DNA of 64,000 nt, taken from positions 2,046,001 to 2,110,000 of the forward strand of contig JAWZYV010012274.1 in the NCBI GenBank assembly GCA_038373885.1, given 5' to 3'. Below, in pieces: positions 36,701 to 64,000 of this stretch. Numbering within the stretch: the first letter of the stretch is position 1; every line of letters starts with the position of its first letter. This DNA is from Cheiracanthium punctorium. Taxonomy: Eukaryota; Arthropoda; Arachnida; Araneae; Cheiracanthiidae. The notes beneath the pieces are model-generated. The model did not search any database. It was given only the letters and a program-made list of their open reading frames with translations, and was not told the origin of the DNA. The translations under genes were made by a program, and so were the position numbers.

Positions 36701-37799
36701 AATTGTTTTAACCCTGAATATTCCAAAAAACTTCCCAACATTCTAAAACTAATAGAATGATCATTATAAATACCCGTAGTTCCATGAAAATATGCTACAC
36801 GTTTTTTTAGAGCACAAATTAATTGTCAACATTATTACTTCCAAATTGAAATGCCAACTTATTTTGCTGGAACTGTAGTTAAACTCTTCATTAGGTGGCA
36901 TGTGAATCGGTTTATTACAGTAAGATAATCTTAAAAAAGTCCCACTGGATATTTAACGTATTACAAATGTATATGTGTTTGTAACTGTAATATCATAGCG
37001 TTAAGAGCAGTATATTGGTATTAGATATGCTTAGTACATTATTTGGTTTTGAATGCAACGTTAATTCCTTTTTTTATGCAATATTATTTTTTGCTTTATT
37101 ATTTTTATGTCGCTAAGCTTGCCAACGTTTGTACTGGTTTCTAGCATGGCGCCGGTACAGTTTGCTTTTTCTTTCAATAATTGTATGACGCAATAGAACT
37201 ATGAGAAAACTATATAAATTTCTAGAGAACAAAAAGCGTAGGAAATTCGAAAAACACCATCAGAAAGTACAGGGTGGTTGTAGTAAAGTTTCATTGTAAA
37301 AACAAAGACAAACAAAAAAAAAAAACATTCTATAGCTGAAACGCTTGAGCATGTTGCCACCAACTTTGGCTCGTGGATTTTACGAGACGTGCTCAAGATA
37401 GTTTCTAAAAAATTTTAGTTCAAAAATTCCCACTAGGGAGGTGCTTTGCATGGGAATTCAGCTCATGAAATGACTCAAATTAGTTAAAAATTATTCATAA
37501 ACTGCTGAAGAAGTGTTAGAACTGTTTGTTCATTTCGAGTTAGCCATTGCCTTTGTTGAATTCGCTGTTTTTTCATGCAGAGTTCCATCCTGTGAACGTT
37601 TTTCGAACTTTTTTTTTCTTCCAAATTCCTTGGGCACATCTCATGTATAATCTATCTATCTATCTATCTATATCAATCAATCCATCTATATATATATCCC
37701 AGACTGCACAGCAAACTTGCACTTACTACATTGTAGTTTGTAGGCAACGGCTGCAGTTTGTAGCCGTGTACGGCTTGCCTACTTATTTTTTTTTTCTTC
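33776..37799. other. Intergenic, nothing recognised
   Basis: Simple sequence only: a (TATC)n run at about 37649-37673 and several homopolymer tracts. The 134-codon frame at 35853-36257 (plus) lacks motifs and is A+T-driven; I do not call it a gene. Confidence 0.4.
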
Positions 37800-38110
37800 G
37801 ACAGCTATTGAAAGTGGTTTAAGTCAGCATATCTTTATATTCTGACACTTTCTAGGATTTAATTCTCGAATTTTGCATAGCACCTCATTAGTGTATTGGG
37901 CACATTTTACTAACGGGTAATTTTTTCGTACGGGGGTTGTATACAAATTAAAATAAATAACTTTTGAAAATTTACGAGAGGAACTTTTTCTTAACATAGT
38001 CCTTTTTCTTACCGTATTTTGAATAATTTTTTTCCGATTTACATCACCCACTTATCTCTAATAGATAAAGAATTAAAGCGTCTTACCACGTTATTGGGAC
38101 AACGTTTATA
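37800..38110. repeat. Half copy of the foldback element, without the MITE
   Basis: Matches the right half of the element at 27596-28726: ATTGAAAGTGGTTTAAGTCA, CTCATTAGTGTAT, CACATTTTACTAACGGG, and CACTTATCTCTAATAGATAA, then AATTAAAGCGTCTTACCAC. At the position where the other copy carries the 521-bp MITE, this copy reads straight through a single TA (TTTTACTAACGGG). Confidence 0.75.
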
Positions 38111-39224
38111 TATATTTAGCTTTTTTCTAAAAACAGTTTACTAAGAGATTTCAATAAGACCAAGTTCCAGACATGCATTTCCAATTCATGGGTTCTAAGG
38201 AAGTGTAATATCCCCGATGCCAGACTATGAATAAAATAAATGCTATTTGTTCTTAGGGATTTCTTTTCGGATGATTGATCGGTTTGATATTATACATCCG
38301 AGAGGCACACAACTATATCTGCTATATCTACTTGAAAGGTTGTTTTATTTGTTGGCATTGCTGCGAAATTGCCAAGCACTTTTCCTTTGCATTGATATGA
38401 AAAGTAATTTGCATTGATATGAAAAGTCAGGCAGACATTTTTAGCGTTTTATGCTCTAGTCATGCGATGAATTTTTACAAAAGACGGATTTGCTTTCTAA
38501 AATTTTTAATGTCGCGTTGGGGAAAAAATTTAAGATAAAGATAATTATCGAGTGATTTCTTTACTATTAAATAGATACCTAGAAATATTTAGTGAAAAAA
38601 GCATTACTAGTATATAAAGGGTGTCCAAAAGCACTGGACTAAGCATTATTAGTTAAATATTAATTGTATAATAAATTACAAAGTTGCGTTTAAAAAAAAA
38701 GGGTCATGATTTTTTTATATAGATTAACCGCGCTAAACGTAACTGTCACTGTACCAAGTCGCATTTTTAAGACAAAACTGAATTTCCACAGAACAAATGT
38801 AAGTACATTAGAAAAATATTTTTGATATTAGAATATTTTATTTAAACAATTGTAATTTCATTTTATTAAGAAAAAAAACCTGAATGTTTACAATAGGTTA
38901 TTTCAGACTAGACCTTCATTAAAAGCTGTAGATAAATCTTAAGGCAATAATAGATCTTCAAATATGCAAGTTTTACTTTCAAAGTATAAAAGCTCGCTAT
39001 TTCATTAAAAAGAAATCTAGTATCGATATTATTATGAAACACTGAGCATTTCAAACTTGATTTCCACTATCATATTCTCATCCTTTAAACGTTTACTAAA
39101 ACATAGTTACACGGAAAAAAAATGAAAATGTTGTTTCTGATGTCTTCTGGCGCGCCAGATGAACGGCGCCAGATCTTTCATACAGGACGTCTTCCATTTC
39201 GAATAGCCCAGTGGGAGGAATTGA
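38111..39224. other. Intergenic, nothing recognised
   Basis: A+T-rich. A short direct duplication, GCATTGATATGAAAAGT, occurs twice near 38390-38428. No gene supported. Confidence 0.4.
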
Positions 39225-39335
39225 GACTTCAATCAGGGTCCCTAATTTTGAACCAGTTCCAGATGAGGGACCAACAACTTAAAATCGGTCCACGATGGAT
39301 TTTAAGCGCACCAGCTCCCAATAGCGTGCAACAGC
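39225..39335 (-). repeat. SINE-like repeat, copy 2 (partial)
   Basis: In reverse orientation this matches parts of 11030-11165: GGGAGCTGGTGC, AAAATCCATCGTGG and GGTCCCTCATCTGGAAC, then GGTTCAAAATTAGGGACC, with an internal stretch of copy 1 missing. It is a truncated, diverged copy. Confidence 0.6.
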
Positions 39336-42300
39336 TACTATCTTTCATTAGATTGCTATGCAATTTATAACTGTCTTTATACATATCAAATGTACTTTAG
39401 TAATTTAAATTCATGTAATGCTGTAGTTCGAAGAAAAAAAACCCTCATTTTTTTGTCTTGGTACACAAATTAAAATAAACTAACAGCACCAGGGTCTCGA
39501 AAAAATTAAAGACGATTCTTCATGAACTCCATTGCACACTGTAATAAGCGAAAAAATTGCCTTTTATGAAATTTTCAGGAAAAATTCTTGAACACGGAAC
39601 TGCGCTGCGAAGTTTTTCTCAGAGTGACACGTTTTGCAATTTTTCTCCATTTTCGAGAATTTTTCTGAAAGTTTTATAACCGATATAGGTTTATCGTTTA
39701 TTTCAATATGTAGTACTGCTTTTAAAGAGACGGTCTCAAAATTTTGAAGTATTTGACATTAATTTATATGTACTTTAGTACCAAAATCGCAGGATTTTTT
39801 CGAATTTCACCAGTAAGCGTTGATGTGCATATTTAAGAATTTCTTTTTATTAATGATCAGATTTTCATGTTGAAATTTTAATTACTTTTAAAACTCCATA
39901 ATTTGTTTATACTTATGATTTACAGGCAAATTTCTTGAATAAAAAGTCAGCATTGACAAACAGTCTAAACTGTCTTTTATTCAACTCCAAATAACTTTGC
40001 GATTGTATATATACAAAAAAAAAACTGCAGACAATCAGAAACAGTAATCTTGTCGAAACTGCCGGGTTCGAGTTCTATCCAACAACTTTTACCCATATGA
40101 AGCACATCATAAACAAAATAGCTTAAAGTAGGAGTAGGTAGAGCAAACCATTTTGCAACTGTTAATTGGGGATTTAACTAGTACAATACGAATTTTCACG
40201 GGTTTTTATTTGTTAACGAATTTGATTTATTTTTCTTATTCATTTATATTGAATGCTGTCTCAGGAATTCAAGGATTCTGCAATGTTATGACTATTGAAC
40301 GAAAACAAACACACGAAGAGAAACTGCTTCAGAAAAAAAAAAAACTCTGAAGGAATAAGTCTGCGTTTTTAATTTTATAAATATTACAGAGGTTGAAATT
40401 GAATGTTTAATAAGAAGGGAGAAAGGCAAATACTTCTTTATATAATTTTTTAATGGGATATTAATTTTAGAAATCTTTTTTCAGAACGACTATCCAAAGT
40501 TTTATTCAAAAATTCCTGTGGCCCAAGATAAAAATAATGCATCAGATCTAGTTACAACTCTAGGGTTTACAAAAAAAATGCGAGTCTTAATTTTTTTTAA
40601 TGATTAGTATGTTACTTTTTTATTGTTTCATTATGAAATAACTCTTGAAATTGAACCGCTGAGAAGGAAAAAGGAGTAACTCCATCAGTCTTTGTTTCGA
40701 GGTAACGGCAAAAAACTATTTCGTACTTTCATTCGATGTCATACATATATATTACACCGATGTCTTATATCTACCGTCAAAAATGCAGGAATTTTTTAGT
40801 TTTCGCTCTCATATGAGAGTCCTGCGTTCAATCCAAAGAAAGGCGATCTCAGTTTAAAATCGAGAAAAGTGAAATTATTCCCTTTTTCTCACCTGTTCAA
40901 TTATTTTAGGTATCTACATTTTTCAAAAGAGTACTGGAAACGAGTCTAAGGAAGTCTTATTACACAGATATTCCTTAAGTACCCGTTAAGATTCCAATCT
41001 GTTACTTGTGCCCACTGATGGAATTCTGTCAATCAGATCGTCCAGTAGCCGGTAGTTTTCAGTATTACTTTATATGTGAAATGAATACAAGACAAACATC
41101 TTAGAAACATCTTTACTGAAGTTGCATCCCCTTTAGAGCACACTCAAGTGGGTGACAAATCAATAAAAAGAGCCAAAGATTAAGTATAGAGTTTTGTTTC
41201 TAGGCTAGTATACCTTTCCAGAAACCAGTGATCTATGATTTCCAACTAATTTAATAAAAAATAAAATATTTATTATTTAAGTGTAGAAATAACGAAGTTC
41301 TGCTGGTCAAAAAGTTGAATAACGCTTACCTTCCAAGAAAGTTCCTGATTGAAATTGCTAGCTATTGGGGGTGGATGTTGGGGGAAGGACGATGATTTTT
41401 AAAGGCTAACTTCTCTTAAATTAAGATCGATGCTTTGATTTACCAGGATTGAAATCGATGGGCTTATTAGTCCAAAATTTTAAGAGGCACTCCTTACACC
41501 CAATCGTCAACCTACCTGGTGGGTCTGCCAGGAGTTCATTTTCAAAGTGAGCTTATGTCCTTCACAAGCAAAAAATATGGCTTACCTGATTGTCTGGGTC
41601 AGCTTGCTTAGAGTTTGCCGTTCAGATCCCTCACACTGCTATTCAGATTTATGCCGATGCACACAGGCGGATTTTACAATATTCGCGGTCAACACTCCAA
41701 CATACGAAGTTTGCCATGACAGTCATGTTACTTATTTTTTCGATTCTTATTGATATCTTGAATCCAATGAAAGCCCGCATAGTATTTAAATCGAATGTTT
41801 TAAGATTCAACCACTATTGAAAAGTTTGTCGCCTCCTAAATAACTGATTGTTTAAATTTGAAGGTATAAAAAAAGAAAAGTTCTCGTGGTTTTTTTTTAT
41901 ATGTGTTTGGTGTAACTTTTATAATGGACTGAGGATCAGGGGGTATACATTTGTGTATTTAAAATATATGTTGTCATTTTCTTTAGTTCTTTTTCCAAAC
42001 ACCAAAAATAAAACAAATCGTTGAGTTAAATATCATGTAATGATTGACTGCATTGAGCTATCAATTCATTAGAATCAGACTATGTTATAAAGATTATAAT
42101 AAAGTCATCATAAATTAATGTCTATGTTAATTGTAGTTGCTCCTATTTGCTGCTCTCATTATAAGATAATTAACAACAAAAATGAAAATGCAATTTTTTT
42201 TTATAATAATTTTTTTTTAAGGTTCATCTTCTGAGAAAGTCTCTAAAATAAGTTAATTGACGACGACAAAATCAAAAGATAATGATAAAAAAAAATTTGA

Positions 42301-42479
42301 AAAAATCTTGTCGGCAAAGTAAAAAATTTTTTGGGTGTCGATGATTTAACTCGTGACTGAAAACAAGTATTATCGATGTTTTCATCACGTTTTTTTCGGA
42401 TTTGTTTAGCTTTTTAAATGTTTAAATCCACCTATAGGTTTTGTCCAAAAAATTTAAAAAATCCGCCTGTGTGCGATGG
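39336..42479. other. Intergenic, no gene supported
   Basis: No recognisable reading frame or RNA gene. The open frames at 41547-41753 and 41590-41820 lie upstream of the retroelement remnant and might be more decayed sequence of the same element, but I cannot show it. Confidence 0.35.
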
Positions 42480-43200
42480 CAGTAACGGTGAACATGATGC
42501 CCAAAATCCCTACTTTTTCCAATCAGTTTAAGTTTAGAAATCCATATTTTTGCTCAGTTTTTAGATCGGAACTTATTTCAATTGAAGGATTGAAATCCAT
42601 CCAATCTGATACTTCTTTCAATAATATATGGATACTGACACATAGCCGCACCTGAATGGCTGGCTGAGTGTCCGAGACAGTCTCTGGCTTTTGATATTCG
42701 AAATCCTCAAGGATATTTCTCGATATCATGAGGTTTACTGTCAGTGGGTGCCAGCTCATATAGGCCATTCTGGATATGAAACAACTGATGGATTGCCCAA
42801 GGAGGGAACATCTCTCCCTATCGTTTTGAGCAATAATTCGACGTACCATGAAATTTATTCAAGAACAAAAATACCAAATCAAATCAGAATTATTGGAGGA
42901 CTCCTTCTCATACCTGTTAGACAGAAAATCTCCTGGTGGTGCCCTTACTGTCAAGGGTGACAAAAGGATCCAGACCACCATTAATAGACTTATTAGTGCA
43001 TACTTAAAGTGCCTTTCTTTTAATCAGGGGCAAAAACGTATTTCATGAGCTCCAAATGAATTATGCTAAGGCCTCTCTTGACCATCTTTTGAGTTACCTG
43101 GGACTTACCAAGGAAGAAATCTATGGATACCCTTTTCTAGTTTATGGTTTCATTGTGATCTTTGGGCTCTTTGACCTGGGATAGCCTACAGCTAGAGTGG
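42480..43200 (+). pseudogene. Non-LTR retrotransposon fragment: RNase H and C-terminus
   Basis: Plus-strand segments in shifting frames read FRSELISIEGLKSIQSDTSF, NNIWILTHSR (about 42563-42650), then RYHEVYCQWVPAHIGHSGYE (about 42727) and LPKEGTSLP. The E-L, D/H-S-R and the W-VP-HIGHSGYE-TTD series match the RNase H domain found at the end of many arthropod non-LTR retrotransposon polyproteins. Further on, HLLSYLGLTKEEIYG followed by PFLVYGF and FGLFDL (about 43085-43180) resembles the C-terminal tail of such ORFs. Stop codons and frame changes show it is dead. No reverse transcriptase domain is seen upstream, as expected of a 5'-truncated insertion. Confidence 0.72.
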
Positions 43201-43629
43201 GTGGAATAAGTCAAGAACCAGGAATGTGACTAGATTTTTAAGACAGTTGATGCTATAACAACTTCCAAGCCACGAAGTTTATTTTGGCATTGTGCAAGTA
43301 GCACTGTTCATGTACAGAACACAAATAACATGCCTCTTTTAGTACGATAGTTCAGTTTTACAATACTACAGTAAGTTATCACAGTTATTTGAGAAATCAG
43401 AGTAAGACAATTCCAGAAATCAGAGTAAATATTTTTATTTTTCCCTTTTCCCACTAAAACATGAGAACATCAATTTATCACATACTTACAGCAATGCAAA
43501 TGACAAACTTCAAAAGCTACAGACCGATAACTATTTATACATATTTGAATTTTCCGAAAAATATATTTGTAAATACTTACATGATAGCCGATTGAAAAAC
43601 AGAAAAACTTTCTTTTACAGAGTATCGAG

Positions 43630-43770
43630 CAAAAATACTTACAATATACTGGTTAAAATAGCACAAATTATATTTTCACCTTATCATCTCAATGTTACAG
43701 TCAAAAATACTTACAATATACTGGTTAAAATAGCACCAATTGTATTTTCACCTTATCTCAATGTTACAGC
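43630..43770. repeat. Tandem duplication, two ~70-74-bp copies
   Basis: The block AAAAATACTTACAATATACT, GGTTAAAATAGCAC, TTTTCACCTTAT, CTCAATGTTACAG occurs twice in a row with a few differences. It is local and non-coding. Confidence 0.8.
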
Positions 43771-46750
43771 ATGAAATCGTAATTTATTGATTCAACAAGT
43801 GACAATATGTCTATCAATAAATTCCCTCAGATACAGTTTTACATACTCAAGAATATTTTTCGATTAATTATGCATACACACAATCAAAAATATCCGATAA
43901 ATAGAATACTTGCTCGATATATATATAAATTACACTAAACTTTATTTGAAAATTTATATCACATTTACTGTAAATTTACAGTTTATATTGAAAGTTGAAT
44001 TTTTTACCAGGTTCTTTTGAAAAATTTTCTTCTGAATTAATTTTGAAATTTTTGTTAAATTCATATTTCTTTGGATTCAAACATATATCAATAGTTGTTG
44101 AAGTTTCAGTTAAAAATGCTAGAGACATGGATCAAAGTTTTCTTGCACAAAGGAAAAATTGAATCACACTGTGTAAACTGTTTTTATATTTTCTTTACAG
44201 ATGTGAACAATGAATTGTTAAGCACCTTCTGTTATAATGGTTTAAAGTTATTCAAGTACATTGAAAACGGGACACTACACCGAGTAATTAACATGCATTA
44301 AAAGATGCGTTTCGAAATAGACATAACTAGTTCCACCATTAAACGACGAAATGAGAATGTATATTCGGCTGAGACAGTCCTCTAACATTTGTTCTACAAT
44401 TAACATGGAATAAATCTCAAAACACACAAATTATACAATGTAGTTTAACAAGAGTTCCTTCTTTCTTATTCATACTAACTTGAACAGTATTCCATAAGAC
44501 ATCCAAAACACAGTGCAGAACAGGATTTTTGAGAATCATTCGAAAATTTAAGACGGTAATTATTGCGAGGTATGGGAAGTTATTTTTATTTATTTATACA
44601 ATAAGGAAGACCTGCATCTTAAAAGAGCAAATTACATGTCATTGTATCAAGATTGTTTTATTGTATCTTGTGTATTAAATTGTGTTACTTTAAAAACACT
44701 TTGCGATAAATGTGAATAATTTTCACTGAAAGCTAGAGATTTGATATAAATTAAGTGTCAAGGCAGGAAAAATTTAGTAAAATTAAGGTGCTTCATTCTC
44801 TGCATCTGGTGAAGGGATCACTTTGCGCCTATGTTACTGACTGCATTTTGGAGAAACAATGTTAAATAATTTAACAGCAATATTTTAAAGAAAATACTTT
44901 TTTTAGGACTGAATCATTAAGGGTTTTATGTTTTCAGAAACTAAGTGATGAAAAATAAAAACACTTCACTATGCCAAGCTAGATCAAATTTAGAGCATTT
45001 TCAAATTAATTTCTAATACATGTCTTTTGGCACGTATAATTAACAATGGGGCTTTCTTAATAATGGATATTTTAAGTTTTACATTATTAACCTTCATTTT
45101 GATTTATCATAGAAATACAATAATAACAAATTGATAAAATCGTAGCAATGCATTGTATTTCGATTATTCTTAACTTTTTAGAATAAGGTCATAATGGGTA
45201 ACTATGTAAAAAGTTTCCTCGGTAAATTTTTAATAATTCCTTATAAGTATTTAGAGTAAAATTTTCCTTATCAGGATGAACAACTTCAATAAATGCCAAA
45301 TGATATGGTAAAAATAATATAGCATTAACTGTAACTAACTTTTTAATATGATATATGATACTAACATGAATAAAAAGCTTGATAAAATATAAAAGAATTA
45401 TGCAAGACTCAATGTTTGAGTAAAATAATTCCCCAATTAAGTAAGATAATGCTATTCAAAGATCAAAACAGGAAAATTTGCATCTTATAGTAAACAAGTA
45501 GATAACTATTTAAATAAACACACCAATATGAGGATATTAAGTAGAGTGTACAAATTCTAAAACTGTGGGTACAGAAAATTTTGTATGAATTGTAAAAAAA
45601 ATTAAAAGTCCGTTTTACTAGTTCTCAAAATAATTACTAGATATAAGGTTGTTAGAAAATAACAATTGTATTTTTAAGCAAAGTATCCAGTTTTTAGCAA
45701 TTGATGACAGGGAAAATATAGTGTTTTGGATGTCTGTGGGAGGGGGGATTCATTCACTCTACGCTTCTTTGGTGTTTTCGAAACAAAAATTAATCAAGAT
45801 GAGATAAAGATGAAAAAAAGAATATTGCTTGAAGTGCTAAGTACCAAAATGTCTGCAAAATAAAATTGTATGGGGATATTTTCTGATAAGGTTATTATAA
45901 AATTTCTTAATTTTCAAGAAACAAAATATCGGCAATATGGAAAGTTTTATAATAATAGGTATATATTTTAGGTCTAAAACAACTTGAACAAACTATCAGT
46001 TGTGTGAAAATGGTTTACATAAAAAAGAGAACATTTAGTTGCAGATATCAAAGTATCAGAGATCGACAAAAATTGAACATTTAAATATTTTTAATATTTA
46101 ACTTTCTGATATTTAAAATATACACAATACAATTTATTATCTAAAACACACTTACGTACATTGAGTCTCAAACATGCTGAGAAATAAAATCTGAAGAAAA
46201 ATAATAGTTCTTCTGAATAAAAGCAAAATTTTTAGACACTCATTAAAACATGAAAAGTGTAACCTGCTAAATGCATTACTAATACGTTTGGAAATGAAAA
46301 ATAATCTTATATAAGTATTAATTTCTGAAGATTTCAGGAATCGTATGAATTCAAAACAATCTTGTATGAATTCAAAACAACCTTATTCATAAACTAAAGT
46401 CACATTCTGAAAATGAATTATTTTCTCTATATACAATTTTAGCGTTTAAAGTTTATGACATTTCAATAGAAACGAAGTACAAACGAAAAGTGAATTACAA
46501 CTCTGATGTTTTACTTTATTTGTACATTATGACACCATTACTTTTATACACCGCTTATGAATACATAAGCAAAAACAATAATAAATACTTCTATTTGAAA
46601 ATATGTAAAACAGTCTCCAGCAAAGCTCAAATATTCTCTCAGAAATTCTTTCATTTTTCAAGTCCTTTGCACATAGAACATTAAAATACTTAAAAGTCTA
46701 TATTACTAATGAAATGAATACAGCTTCGATATTCCCTTCCCGCGGGTATT
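43771..46750. other. Downstream flank of the PKC gene, possible 3' UTR
   Basis: Very A+T-rich sequence immediately beyond the kinase stop codon (the gene reads right to left). A long 3' UTR could extend into it, but the sequence alone does not define its end. No other gene is supported. Confidence 0.35.
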
Positions 46751-46756
46751 TTTATT
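46751..46756 (-). promoter_or_regulatory. Candidate AATAAA polyadenylation signal
   Basis: AATAAA on the minus strand begins 14 nt after the PKC stop codon. This would give an unusually short 3' UTR, and further A+T-rich hexamers lie downstream, so its use is uncertain. Confidence 0.3.
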
Positions 46757-46770
46757 TACAGCTGGAAGGT

Positions 46771-63208
<16,438 letters not shown>

Positions 63209-63210
63209 CT

Positions 63211-64000
63211 AAAAACATGCAAATCAGGATGACAAACAATAAAATTTGCTGAAAATTCATATCAAAGACAAGTTAGTTAAGTTTCATATCAAATCAAAAT
63301 AACATACGTATTTCAGGCAAAAAGGGTAAGGCTGGAATATCTACGATTAATTGGAAAAAGGAAATTTATGATGCGGTTAAGGGAAGAAATGGTGATACAC
63401 TATTGTATGTTATAAATGTTTGAAACTGATTGTGTATTTCAATCTTTTACATGCTTTTTACTGTCAATTTTAAGCTAACTTCAGAACAGTGCACCATCTA
63501 AGAGTTGTAATGTCTAGAAGTTAAAAATGCTTTTTAGTTCAGGTTTTAAAAAGTATGCATATTTGTTTATAGATTCGATATCTGAAATCGGAAAGTTAAA
63601 ATACAAATCGTAAGTTTTTGTTATTATATTAAGGGTTTCATACCTTTTTAAAACTGAACTAGTATCGTGTGTGAAAAATGTAAAGTATTTTATATAAATG
63701 AAATATTTATTCAATTCTACTCGGAAGAGTAAGTAAATATTCAAAAAATCCTATTTTTAATTACGTCTCACTCATACTAATCTTCTTTCAAAATTTTACA
63801 TGGGAAATTTCAAACTGTTTTTAGCAACGACCTTCTTTAGAAATTGAAAACTTAAGATGGAAAAGTATGTTTACAAAAGAAAAACTTAACATTTTTGACA
63901 ATTTTCATGATTAAAACATTTGGTTTTTAGATGCTACAGTCAAAATGCTGTCTCTTTTTTAATGAATAAAATTTGGCACTTCTTATAAAGCAGTAGGGTG
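63211..64000. other. PKC intron sequence to the window edge
   Basis: The next upstream PKC exon, which should supply the residues before the catalytic-loop Arg and end in two bases of an Arg codon, is not visible here, so this intron continues past the right edge. Open frames are A+T-driven and without motifs. Confidence 0.5.

Noticed and set aside
37648..37690. Regularly spaced TATC repeats as a CRISPR-like or regulatory array
   Set aside because: A simple tetranucleotide microsatellite; there is no spacer structure and the DNA is eukaryotic.
63514..63744. Possible upstream PKC exon
   Set aside because: The translation has no kinase motif and does not precede the catalytic loop; read as intron.

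Overview
The window is A+T-rich animal DNA, with long non-coding stretches and exons separated by kilobase introns. It is not bacterial or organellar. The only confidently recognised host gene is the 3' end of a protein kinase C gene on the minus strand (63208 down to 46771). The style of the repeats (mariner, hAT and tRNA-derived SINE families, plus two copies of an ORF family I know from arthropod gene sets) suggests an arthropod, probably a chelicerate such as a spider. That taxonomic placement is inference.

Layout. 1-46.7 kb is gene-poor and lies downstream of the kinase. It is built from nested transposable-element remnants: a 3.4-kb hAT-like element with a perfect 8-bp target duplication (1463-4899), a deleted mariner with ~158-bp inverted ends (5958-6772), a second hAT-like element (9653-10703), several small TA-flanked MITEs, a hAT transposase remnant (12.6-13.1 kb), a degenerate multicopy ORF (23.8-25.0 kb), a foldback element carrying a second MITE (27.6-28.7 kb), a tandem array of about 180-190-bp units resembling tRNA genes (29.1-32.1 kb) running into a palindrome of about 2.3 kb centred near 32598, and a retroelement RNase H fragment (42.5-43.2 kb).

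46.8-64 kb holds the kinase. Four constitutive exons (63070-63208, 61360-61548, 54469-54609, 46771-46917) join in frame and encode 204 residues, from the catalytic loop to the stop codon: activation loop, C-lobe, turn motif and hydrophobic motif of a novel-type (delta/theta-like) PKC. The 5' part lies beyond the right edge. A 60-nt phase-0 open segment with splice sites (47557-47616) sits in the last intron and could be a cassette exon; its acceptor lies in a sequence that resembles a transposon end. The same intron holds a candidate nested gene start (TATA box, initiator, signal peptide; about 50321-50550) and three 117-bp tandem repeats. The introns also carry two hAT-type elements with 8-bp target duplications, a second degenerate copy of the multicopy ORF family, and MITEs.

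The most unusual items are the tRNA-like tandem array with its palindrome, the possible exonisation in the kinase V5 tail, the candidate nested small secreted-peptide gene, and the natural empty-site/filled-site pair at 27.6-28.7 kb and 37.8-38.1 kb. All reading was by eye; no alignment or database search was run.
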